Assembly: GCA_964344145.1 (NCBI GenBank)
Contig: CAYFME010000002.1
Span: 31,267 to 95,266, forward strand
Length of the DNA stretch: 64,000 nucleotides
Source of the DNA: JABJOE01 sp964344145
Lineage (GTDB): Bacteria; Patescibacteriota; Patescibacteriia; UBA9934
Direction of reading: 5' to 3'
A program made the position numbers and the translations under genes. Below are positions 16,608 to 23,392 of this stretch, in pieces. The notes beneath the pieces are model-generated. The model ran no database searches. It had not been told where the DNA came from and worked only from the letters and a program-made list of their open reading frames with translations. Every line of letters starts with the position of its first letter. The stretch's first letter is position 1.

Positions 16608-17888
16608 ATGGCAAACGTCTGGGACACGCTCCTTCGTATCTGGAAAATCAAAGAGTTGCGCAACAGCCTCCTATTCCTCTTGGCAATGGTGACGGTGTTT
16701 CGTGTTGCAGCACACATTACGGTTCCAGGTATTGACCCATCCGGACTCTCAAACTTTCTGAACTCTAACCAGTTCCTTGGATTGCTCAACGTCTTCTCTG
16801 GTGGAACCTTGGAGAGCTTTTCGATCGTCGCCATTGGTGTGGCGCCCTACATTACGTCCTCCATTACCTTCCAGCTGCTTGGGATGATCTTCCCGCAGGT
16901 TGAGGAGATGCAAAAGGAGGCGTCTGGACGCGATAAACTCAACCGATGGACACGCTATGCAACTGCGCCTCTTGCGCTGGTGCAGGGATATGGACTTATT
17001 ACCATCATTCAACAGCAGGGAGGAAACCTATCGAGCGGATTTGATATCAGCGGGTTTTCACTTGTTGTTGCTCTCATTTCGATGATGGCTGGAACCATGC
17101 TGTTGATGTGGCTGGGCGAGTTGATCTCAGAAAAGGGCGTTGGAAACGGTATTTCTATCATCATCTTAGCTGGTATTATCGCTGCTGTTCCGGGAATCAT
17201 TCAGCAGATTATCGCAACGTATACTTCGGCTGATCTTTTTAACGTCTTGATGTACGTTGGATTGACGGTTGTAACAGTCGTGGCTGTGGTGGTTGTGAAC
17301 GAAGGCCAGCGTAATGTGCCGGTACAGTACGCACGCGGTGTGCGCGGTGGAACGAGTCAGAAGGTGCAGTCGCATTTGCCAATGCGTGTGAACCTTGGAG
17401 GAATGATTCCGATCATCTTTGCGATTTCGATCATCGTCTTCCCACCGCTTTTGGCACAGTTCTTCGCCGACGCTCGATCTGAGATCGTACAGCGGGCAGC
17501 AGACTGGGTGATTCAGATCTTCGCGGACAACCTCTTCTACGGCATCATCTACTTCTTGCTCGTATTCGGCTTCACCTTCTTCTATGCAGCGGTTATTTTT
17601 CGTCCAGAGCAAGTGGCCGAGAACCTGCAGAAGCAGGGGGGATTCATTCCAGGTGTGCGACCAGGAGATCAGACGCAGAAGTACTTGGAGTGGTTGCGTA
17701 ATCGCATCTTGCTCGGTGGTGCTGTCTTCCTGTCATTGATAGCGGTGTTGCCATTGCTCGTACAGGCAGCGACTGGATCGCCAAACTTGGTCGTCGGAGG
17801 AGCATCGATCTTGATTGTGGTAGCCGTCGTGATCGACATGGTCAAGCAGATCGAGGCACAGGTGGCGATGCGAAAGTACGAGATTTAG
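16608..17888 (+). CDS. secY: Protein translocase subunit SecY, 426 aa
   Basis: Central channel of the Sec translocon. Ten hydrophobic segments are visible. ITVPGIDPSGLSNFL follows TM1, the plug-region FSGGTLESFSIVAIGVAPYITSSI is conserved, and GMIPIIFAISIIVFPPLL and PEQVAENLQKQGGFIPGVRPG mark the later TMs and the cytoplasmic loop. Standard length. A hairpin terminator follows. In many bacteria adk and map come next; here an accessory cassette and palindrome array are inserted first. Confidence 0.97.
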   Translation: MANVWDTLLRIWKIKELRNSLLFLLAMVTVFRVAAHITVPGIDPSGLSNFLNSNQFLGLLNVFSGGTLESFSIVAIGVAPYITSSITFQLLGMIFPQVEEMQKEASGRDKLNRWTRYATAPLALVQGYGLITIIQQQGGNLSSGFDISGFSLVVALISMMAGTMLLMWLGELISEKGVGNGISIIILAGIIAAVPGIIQQIIATYTSADLFNVLMYVGLTVVTVVAVVVVNEGQRNVPVQYARGVRGGTSQKVQSHLPMRVNLGGMIPIIFAISIIVFPPLLAQFFADARSEIVQRAADWVIQIFADNLFYGIIYFLLVFGFTFFYAAVIFRPEQVAENLQKQGGFIPGVRPGDQTQKYLEWLRNRILLGGAVFLSLIAVLPLLVQAATGSPNLVVGGASILIVVAVVIDMVKQIEAQVAMRKYEI

Positions 17889-17926
17889 ATAGATCACAGC
17901 AGATCGCAAGCAGATGTTAGCGGATG

Positions 17927-17964
17927 CAAGACGGGGCTCGAAAGGGTCTTGTTTTGTTTTTTTT
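17927..17964 (+). terminator. Terminator of the ribosomal operon after secY
   Basis: CAAGAC (17927-17932) pairs with GTCTTG (17946-17951), followed by a long T-rich run. Confidence 0.65.
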
Positions 17965-17976
17965 CGGCCTTTTGTG

Positions 17977-18005
17977 TTGACAGAGGGACGGTTTTGGTGT
18001 AATTT
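17977..18005 (+). promoter_or_regulatory. Promoter of K5
   Basis: TTGACA (17977-17982), 17 bp, TAATTT (18000-18005). Confidence 0.7.
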
Positions 18006-18051
18006 AATAGCTGATCACTGACGGTGGTGTCAAATCGAGCAGGAGACATCC

Positions 18052-18330
18052 ATGACTTCTTCCGAGACCGTGACCTTCGGTGTCGCCACCCTCAACATGG
18101 CCAGCCGCATAGCAGAGCGCTGTGCTCACGAGGGGTGGAATATGGGGGCCGTCGAGCGTTTCGGTGCCTTGTGCGACTTAATCCTCGAGACCGACGAAAT
18201 CTCGCCGGAGCTCGCCAGCTCGTTGAGGGAGCGGCTGATCGTCGTACGCCGTCTTCGAGGCGACTCGATCCTTCTCATCTACATCCAGCCGGCGCTCGAG
18301 AAGCTCGAGCAGATCATCGAGGGGAGCTAG
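18052..18330 (+). CDS. K5: hypothetical helical protein, 92 aa
   Basis: The ATG at 18052 follows AGGAGA. The protein reads as several amphipathic helices (MASRIAERCAHEGWNMGAVE, LASSLRERLIVVRRLRG, QPALEKLEQIIEG) with no membrane segment, signal or known motif. I do not recognise it. GC-rich codons, a consensus promoter and a hairpin ending in CTTCGTGC match the other cassettes. It separates secY from adk-map, which is the clearest evidence that cassettes are inserted into older operons. Confidence 0.65.
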   Translation: MTSSETVTFGVATLNMASRIAERCAHEGWNMGAVERFGALCDLILETDEISPELASSLRERLIVVRRLRGDSILLIYIQPALEKLEQIIEGS

Positions 18331-18357
18331 ATCCCCTCGACCACACGTCCTGACCTC

Positions 18358-18391
18358 GCCGCCCCAGAAGCCTCTCGCTTCGGTGGGCGGC
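18358..18391 (+). terminator. Hairpin terminator after K5
   Basis: GCCGCC (18358-18363) pairs with GGCGGC (18386-18391), with GAAG/CTTC inside; CTTCGTGC follows instead of a U-run. Confidence 0.55.
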
Positions 18392-18410
18392 TTCGTGCAT
18401 GTAGCGTGTA

Positions 18411-18576
18411 ACGAAAAAATGACCGATCGGTCATTTTTTCGTCATGATGGACTGCGGCGGATTTCGCACGATCGTTTAAAATCCGCCGCACTCGGGTCCG
18501 TCATATTTGTCACGATCGCGTCAAAAGTGACGCATTCGAAAATGACCATAACTTAAGCGATCGCTTAAGTTATGGT
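18411..18576. repeat. Array of four CGATCG-centred palindromes (U3-U6), period 44-45 bp
   Basis: U3 (18411-18442) is a perfect 32-bp palindrome. U4 (18453-18490) has arms TGCGGCGGATTT/AAATCCGCCGCA. U5 (18499-18532) has arms near CGTCATATTT/AAAAGTGACG. U6 (18545-18576) is a perfect 32-bp palindrome with arms CCATAACTTAAG. CGATCG cores are at 18424-18429, 18469-18474, 18513-18518 and 18558-18563, so centres are 45, 44 and 45 bp apart. U3 equals the unit at 38017-38042 and U4 equals 38056-38093. The arms differ between units, so this is not a CRISPR array. Confidence 0.85.
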
Positions 18577-18606
18577 TTGTCGATTTGTAAAAACATTAGG
18601 TTTTTC

Positions 18607-18684
18607 ATGAAAACGAAAACAACAACTTCGCCGATCGGACAAGTTATTGTCACTCCATTTTCGCTTGCCACGACGTCCAAATAA
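18607..18684 (+). CDS. Possible 25-aa leader peptide
   Basis: ATG at 18607 opens a 25-codon frame (MKTKTTTSPIGQVIVTPFSL...) ending 18 bp before the next gene. Only a weak AGG precedes it. It contains another short CGATCG palindrome (AACTT..AAGTT around 18632-18637). It may be non-coding. Confidence 0.25.
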   Translation: MKTKTTTSPIGQVIVTPFSLATTSK

Positions 18685-18702
18685 CGGTACTCTGGGCTTG
18701 GT

Positions 18703-18933
18703 ATGTCCGATAAACAACAGCTCTCAGAGCATCAAATTCGTGAGCTTACCGGACGCCTTTCTTACGTCTCTGGCGCTCAGCGTGATCTTGTTGACGCTGC
18801 ACTACGCGTGGTTCAGTCCAAGCGCGGAGGCCTTTCAAAGGAAAGCGTGAAAGACGCCATGCGAGGCCTCACAAACGCCGGTCTCATCAGCGACGGCGCG
18901 GGGGATAGTCTTATGAAGAAATTGTTTGAATAG
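18703..18933 (+). CDS. Small hypothetical protein preceding adk, 76 aa
   Basis: Start ATG at 18703; no strong ribosome binding site is visible, as for several genes here. The product is hydrophilic and helical (HQIRELTGRLSYVSGAQRDLVDAALRVV), with a glycine-rich turn and a KKLFE end. I do not recognise the family. Composition matches housekeeping genes, and adk follows after 9 bp, so it is probably the first gene of the adk-map-ruvX-recO-aspS run. The longer frame at 18647 in another phase is a shadow. Confidence 0.6.
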   Translation: MSDKQQLSEHQIRELTGRLSYVSGAQRDLVDAALRVVQSKRGGLSKESVKDAMRGLTNAGLISDGAGDSLMKKLFE

Positions 18934-18942
18934 ATTGATACT

Positions 18943-19494
18943 ATGCATCGTATTTTGATTTTGGGTCCGCAGGGAAGTGGAAAGGGAACGCAGGCGAATA
19001 TCTTGGCCGAGAAGCTCGGCATTCCAGCGCTTTCGATGGGGCAGTTGCTACGTGAAGAGAAAGCCTCTGGTAGTGAAATGGGTGCGGAGATTGCGTCCTA
19101 CATTGATGGTGGGAATCTCGTGCCGGACGAGTTGACGACACGCGTTTTTAAAAAGCGTCTTGAAGCCGATGACGTACAAGGCGGCTACATCATCGATAGC
19201 TTTCCACGGTTCATGGAGCAGTATGAGTCATCAAAGAGCTTTTTTGAGCCAACAGCCGTAATCGCATTGATGGTTCCTGAGGAAGAGTCCATTAAGCGCA
19301 TGAAACAGCGCGCGCAGAAGGAGCAACGCGTTGACGACACGGAAGAAGCAATGCGCAAGCGCTTGCAATGGTCTGTTGAGCAGACGCAACCGGTAATCGA
19401 TGCGTATGTTGAGGCCGGCGTGTGTCACGTGGTCGAGGGACTCGGTACCATCGAAGAGATCGCAAAGAAGATCGAAGACGCTCTGGGACTATAG
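18943..19494 (+). CDS. adk: Adenylate kinase (short form without zinc LID), 183 aa
   Basis: Interconverts ATP+AMP and ADP. The P-loop is GPQGSGKGTQ (residues 8-17), the AMP-binding segment follows at SMGQLLREE, and IIDSFPRFMEQ corresponds to the DGFPR motif. The LID is short, with RMKQRAQKEQRVDDTEEAMRKRL and no cysteines, which explains the length below the 215-aa long form. Next gene map starts 2 bp after the stop. Confidence 0.93.
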   Translation: MHRILILGPQGSGKGTQANILAEKLGIPALSMGQLLREEKASGSEMGAEIASYIDGGNLVPDELTTRVFKKRLEADDVQGGYIIDSFPRFMEQYESSKSFFEPTAVIALMVPEEESIKRMKQRAQKEQRVDDTEEAMRKRLQWSVEQTQPVIDAYVEAGVCHVVEGLGTIEEIAKKIEDALGL

Positions 19495-19496
19495 TT

Positions 19497-20282
19497 ATGG
19501 CACTGATTAAAACAGACGAAGAGATCGAGAAGATGCGCCAAGGCGGCGCCCTTCTTTCGCGCGCCTTGCAAGCAGCGGTGGATGCAGCAAAGCCGGGCGT
19601 GACCATGCAAGAGCTCGACGATATCGCTACGAAAGTGATCGAGGACGGGGGTGGTAAGCCGTCGTTCAAGGGCTACAAAGGCGGCGGGGACGTTCCGTTC
19701 CCATCGACCGTTTGTATTTCAAAGAATAATGAAGTGGTTCATGGCGTTGGGTCCCGAGAGATCGTGCTTGAAGAGGGCGATGTTGTCGGCTTGGACATTG
19801 GTTGCTGGTACGAAGAGCTTTGCACGGATATGGCTGTGACCGTTCCGATCGGTGACGTGAGTAAGGAACGCCTCGCGCTTCTTCGTGCAACGCGTGACTC
19901 GATGTACGCTGGCGTGGAAGAGGCAAGGGCTGGGAACATGATTGCCGATATTTCCGGCGCTGTTGAAGATGCAATTGATACAAAGACGTACGGCATCGTA
20001 CGATCGCTCGTTGGCCATGGTGTTGGACATCAAGTACACGAAAAGCCGCATGTCCCAAACTTCCGATCAGATAAGTTTCCAGCCGTGAAGATCAAAGAGG
20101 GGATGTGTCTGGCTATCGAGCCGATGCTGACGCTTGGTACGCACGAGGTCGAGACAGCCGACGACGGGTGGACGATTGCGACCAAAGACGGTTCGGACGC
20201 CGGTCACTTTGAGGTGACGATTGCGGTAACAAAAAACGGCCCGGAGATTTTGACACCTCAGCCGAAGGTTCCTCTCGTATGA
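19497..20282 (+). CDS. map: Methionine aminopeptidase, type I, 261 aa
   Basis: Removes N-terminal methionine from nascent proteins. Start MALIKTDEEIEKMRQGG at 19497; the upstream TTG extension lies within adk. Metal ligands: the two Asp of VVGLDIGCWYEELCTDMAV, the His of GHGVGHQVHEKPHVP, Glu in CLAIEPMLT and Glu in GHFEVTIAVT. The stop overlaps the next ATG by 4 bp. Confidence 0.96.
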   Translation: MALIKTDEEIEKMRQGGALLSRALQAAVDAAKPGVTMQELDDIATKVIEDGGGKPSFKGYKGGGDVPFPSTVCISKNNEVVHGVGSREIVLEEGDVVGLDIGCWYEELCTDMAVTVPIGDVSKERLALLRATRDSMYAGVEEARAGNMIADISGAVEDAIDTKTYGIVRSLVGHGVGHQVHEKPHVPNFRSDKFPAVKIKEGMCLAIEPMLTLGTHEVETADDGWTIATKDGSDAGHFEVTIAVTKNGPEILTPQPKVPLV

Positions 20283-20761
20283 GCATGAAAACATCAGAAT
20301 GGACGTCGGTGATTGTTGCTCTGCTCGCGGTCGTACTACTGGGAGGATACTTTATGTTCTCCGAGCCGGTTCCGGAGATCACGTACAGGCCCGTGGAACT
20401 TGAAGGTGGATCGATCACAGTTGAGGACCATGATGTTGTGGATGTCGTCACGCTCGACGCTGAGCTCGTGGAACCCGGCTGGATAACGATTCATTTTTCG
20501 ATGAGCGGTGCTCCGGCTGAAGTCGTAGGAACGTCAGATTATCTTGAGGCCGGCACGTACGAGGCGATGACGATTGTGCTAGACGAAGACATGACGCCTG
20601 GATGGCGCTACATTGCACTGCTTCACGTTGACAACGGCGATCAGATTTTCGATATCGAAGATGACCTTCCTGTCTCGGTTGATGGAGAGGTTGTTCGTCC
20701 TGATTTCGTCGCGATCCCAGAAGCGGCCACGGCGGAAGTAACCGGAGAGACGGGTGAGTAG
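20279..20761 (+). CDS. Membrane-anchored protein with a beta-sandwich-like domain, 160 aa
   Basis: One N-terminal membrane segment (SVIVALLAVVLLGGYFMF, residues 9-26) is followed by an extracytoplasmic domain of alternating strands: VTLDAELVEPGWITIHF, LEAGTYEAMTIVLDED, RYIALLHVDNGDQ. The pattern resembles DUF7282-type domains from memory; this is unverified. The tail is Thr/Glu-rich. It overlaps map by 4 bp and ruvX starts 1 bp after it, so it is co-transcribed. Function unknown. Confidence 0.7.
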   Translation: MSMKTSEWTSVIVALLAVVLLGGYFMFSEPVPEITYRPVELEGGSITVEDHDVVDVVTLDAELVEPGWITIHFSMSGAPAEVVGTSDYLEAGTYEAMTIVLDEDMTPGWRYIALLHVDNGDQIFDIEDDLPVSVDGEVVRPDFVAIPEAATAEVTGETGE

Positions 20762-20762
20762 T

Positions 20763-21161
20763 ATGAGGATTCTGGGCGTTGACTATGGACGGGCGAAGAT
20801 CGGATTTGCTCTGGGGGATAAAGCAAGCGGGGTTGCGACTCCGCTTGATGTTGTTCATGTTGCCGACGGTCAGACGCCTGCCGACGTTGTGGAGCAAATG
20901 GTGAAGCAAGAAGAGCCAGAGCTGTTAGTCGTTGGTGTGCCGCTTGCCGTGGGATCGTTTCATTCAGAGGATCAGTTGAAGGAGATTCGAGCGTTTATTG
21001 ATGATCTTGCCGAACGCCTTTCAATCGAGATTCACGAGGTGGACGAGAGTCATACGTCACGTGAAGCTCAACGTTTACAAAAAGAAGAAGGGGCGATTGC
21101 CGACGAGGATTCGCTGGCTGCCATGGTGATGCTCCAAGCATGGATTGATGAGAACCGATGA
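20763..21161 (+). CDS. ruvX: Putative Holliday junction resolvase YqgF/RuvX, 132 aa
   Basis: RNase H-fold nuclease acting on branched DNA or pre-16S rRNA. MRILGVDYGRAKIGFALGD carries the first catalytic Asp (about residue 6); LLVVGVPLAVGS and VDESHTSREAQ are the other family motifs, and DSLAAMVMLQAWID supplies the late Asp. Standard length. recO overlaps its stop. Confidence 0.92.
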   Translation: MRILGVDYGRAKIGFALGDKASGVATPLDVVHVADGQTPADVVEQMVKQEEPELLVVGVPLAVGSFHSEDQLKEIRAFIDDLAERLSIEIHEVDESHTSREAQRLQKEEGAIADEDSLAAMVMLQAWIDENR

Positions 21162-21849
21162 GTTGGTCGACTATCAAAACGCCAGCCATTGTCCTGACCT
21201 CGCAGCCGATTCGCGAGGTTGATCGACTGTACCGTGCACTCACGCCATCGTACGGAAAGATTTCGTTCGTTGGACGCGGCGCGCGCAAGGCCAAGGCAAA
21301 GCTCGCGGCTCATCTCGAACCCTTTGCCGTCGTCGACCTTGAAATCGTCCGCGGTCGCCGCAGTGTGACGGTCATATCCGTTGAACGACAAGAATCATTC
21401 GCAAGCATTTCGTCGATGATTGAGCATCGTCTATTCGCACAGGCGATGATGAAGCTCATTGATCGTCACACACACGTTGAGGATCCAGATATCCAACTTT
21501 ACGAGGACCTTTACACGTGGCTAGGCTTCCTTAATAGCTCGCCAATGCTTTCTCCGTGGCGCCAGCGTTTCTTGCTCGCAGCTTTCACGCTGCGGTTTAT
21601 GGAGCGTCTTGGCTACCAAGTGCAGTTACGCGCGTGTCTACATTGCCAGCAGTCCATCTTGCCGTTGTCGTTTCGTTGGCATACAGGTAAAGGTGGATTG
21701 GTTTGTACGGACTGCGTGCAAGATGAGCGACAGGAATGGATCGATACCAGAGTGATTGCCGAAGAGGTGGTCACATTGCTGCGATTGGCACGCGAAAATC
21801 AGCTGAGTCTGCTTCTTGCCTCTCGACTACCCCTCGATCATGTCCGTTC
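21158..21849 (+). CDS. recO: DNA repair protein RecO (C-terminus lost in assembly gap)
   Basis: RecO loads RecA with RecR in the RecFOR pathway. MSWSTIKTPAIVLTSQPIREVDRLYRALTP forms the N-terminal OB fold; the zinc-binding segment CLHCQQ...LVCTDCVQ lies near residues 162-188. The reading frame runs into the 100-N gap at 21850, so about the last 20-40 residues are missing. The apparent in-frame join to aspS through the Ns is an artefact. Confidence 0.9.
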
Positions 21850-21949
21850 NNNNNNNNNNNNNNNNNNNNNNNNNNNNNNNNNNNNNNNNNNNNNNNNNNN
21901 NNNNNNNNNNNNNNNNNNNNNNNNNNNNNNNNNNNNNNNNNNNNNNNNN
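21850..21949. other. Assembly gap (100 N)
   Basis: The flanks are not duplicated, so sequence is really missing: the end of recO, the intergenic region and the first roughly 15-25 codons of aspS. True length is unknown. Confidence 0.95.
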
Positions 21950-23314
21950 GATCACGTTGATCAAACGATCACCGTTGCCGGCTGGATTCATGCCCGTCGC
22001 GACATGGGAAAGGTGAAGTTTTTTGATCTGCGCGATAAGGACGGTCTGTTGCAAATCGTTGCCGTGCCCGCTGAGCTCGGAGAGTTTGCCGACGTTGCTG
22101 ATACGCTTCGCCCTGAGTGGGTCGTGCAAATCGAGGGTGTTGTACAGAAGCGTGGTGAGAAGCAGATCAATAAAGATATGGCTTCCGGAACAGTTGAGCT
22201 ACTTGCCAAGAAGATTACTGTCCTCAATGAGTCAAAGACACCGCCGTTTGAGCTAGATCGCGACACCAGTGGTGTGAGCGAAGAGGTGCGTTTGAAATAT
22301 CGTTACTTGGATCTTCGATCAGAGCGTATGGCGCGTAACATTCGTATGCGTGACACGATCATCACGTTCCTGCGCAAGCACATGCACGAGAATGGGTTCG
22401 TGGAGATCGAGACGCCGATCATGATGAAGGGAACACCGGAAGGGTCTCGTGAGTATCTTGTGCCATCGCGCATTCATCCAGGAACGTTCTACGCCCTTCC
22501 GCAGTCACCGCAACAGTTCAAACAGCTATCGATGGTGGCGGGATTCGAGCGGTACTTCCAGGTTGCACGCTGCATGCGAGACGAAGATCTTCGTGGTGAT
22601 CGTCAGCCAGAGTTCACGCAGTTGGATTTTGAGATGTCGTTTGTGACGCAAGAGGATGTTCTGCAGTACACCGAAGGCATGTTTATTCGGATGGTTGAAG
22701 AGCTATTCCCAGAGAAGACCTTTACGTCCAAGCCGTTCGTTCGTATGACGTACGCGGAGGCGATGGAAAAGTATGGAACCGACAAGCCCGATTTGCGTGA
22801 GAACAAGGATGATCCAAATGAGCTGGCGTTTTGTTGGATTGTCGATTTCCCAATGTTTGAGAAGATGGAGGACGGTAGTATTCAGGCGCAGCACCATCCG
22901 TTCTGTAGCGTGAAGGAAGAGGATAAGGAGAAGTTCATGAAAGGAGAGGATCTCTTCTCTATTCGTGCAAACGCCTACGACCTTGTGCTCAACGGCTACG
23001 AGCTTTCCTCTGGATCGATTCGAATCCACGAGCGCGACATGCAAAAGCAAGTGTTTGATCTGCTGAAGATCAGTGAGGAAGAGCAGCAGCAGAAGTTCGC
23101 GCACATGCTTGAGGCCTTCGAGTATGGTGCGCCGCCACACGGTGGGTTTGCGCCTGGTATTGATCGCATTGTGATGCTGATGATGGGTGAGCCAAACATC
23201 CGCGAGGTCATCGCGTTCCCGAAGGATGGAAATGCCCGCGACCTGATGATGAATGCACCGTCGTCGATGCCGGACAAGGCTCTGCAAGAACTGAATATCA
23301 AACTAGATCTCTAA
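21950..23314 (+). CDS. aspS: Aspartyl-tRNA synthetase lacking the GAD domain (N-terminus in gap)
   Basis: Class II synthetase. Anticodon-binding OB fold: GWIHARRDMGKVKFFDLRD. Motif 1-2 region: RYLDLRSERMARNIRMR, TPEGSREYLVPSR, FQVARCMRDEDLRGDRQPEFTQLD. Motif 3: GGFAPGIDRIVMLMMG. Bacterial AspRS normally carries about 110 residues of GAD domain after YGTDKPDLR; here DFPMFE follows after only some 15 residues, so GAD is absent. The first residues lie in the gap. It ends 5 bp before a bidirectional terminator. Confidence 0.94.
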   Translation, partial: DHVDQTITVAGWIHARRDMGKVKFFDLRDKDGLLQIVAVPAELGEFADVADTLRPEWVVQIEGVVQKRGEKQINKDMASGTVELLAKKITVLNESKTPPFELDRDTSGVSEEVRLKYRYLDLRSERMARNIRMRDTIITFLRKHMHENGFVEIETPIMMKGTPEGSREYLVPSRIHPGTFYALPQSPQQFKQLSMVAGFERYFQVARCMRDEDLRGDRQPEFTQLDFEMSFVTQEDVLQYTEGMFIRMVEELFPEKTFTSKPFVRMTYAEAMEKYGTDKPDLRENKDDPNELAFCWIVDFPMFEKMEDGSIQAQHHPFCSVKEEDKEKFMKGEDLFSIRANAYDLVLNGYELSSGSIRIHERDMQKQVFDLLKISEEEQQQKFAHMLEAFEYGAPPHGGFAPGIDRIVMLMMGEPNIREVIAFPKDGNARDLMMNAPSSMPDKALQELNIKLDL

Positions 23315-23318
23315 TCAG

Positions 23319-23352
23319 CAAAACAGCCCCTCCAATTGGAAGGGCTGTTTTG
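23319..23352. terminator. Bidirectional terminator between aspS and glmS
   Basis: CAAAACAGCCC with GGGCTGTTTTG around CCAATTGG; it works for both converging genes. Confidence 0.8.
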
Positions 23353-23356
23353 TTTC

Positions 23357-23392
23357 TGACCAATTCAGTCCCGATCGGGACTGAATTGGTCA
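23357..23392. repeat. Single CGATCG-centred perfect palindrome (U7)
   Basis: Perfect 36-bp palindrome with CGATCG at 23372-23377 and arms beginning TGACCAATTCAG. It includes the glmS stop codon. Same centre as the units at 781, 18411 and 38017, but no neighbouring unit and no cassette here. Confidence 0.75.

Noticed and set aside
18411..18576. CRISPR array
   Set aside because: Spacing is regular, but the repeated part is only the CGATCG core with symmetric arms that differ per unit; there are no spacers of the CRISPR kind and no cas genes.
21158..23314. A single 718-codon frame apparently fusing RecO and AspRS
   Set aside because: The frame only continues because the 100 Ns keep phase by chance; both proteins lack their expected ends at the gap, and no fusion is supported.
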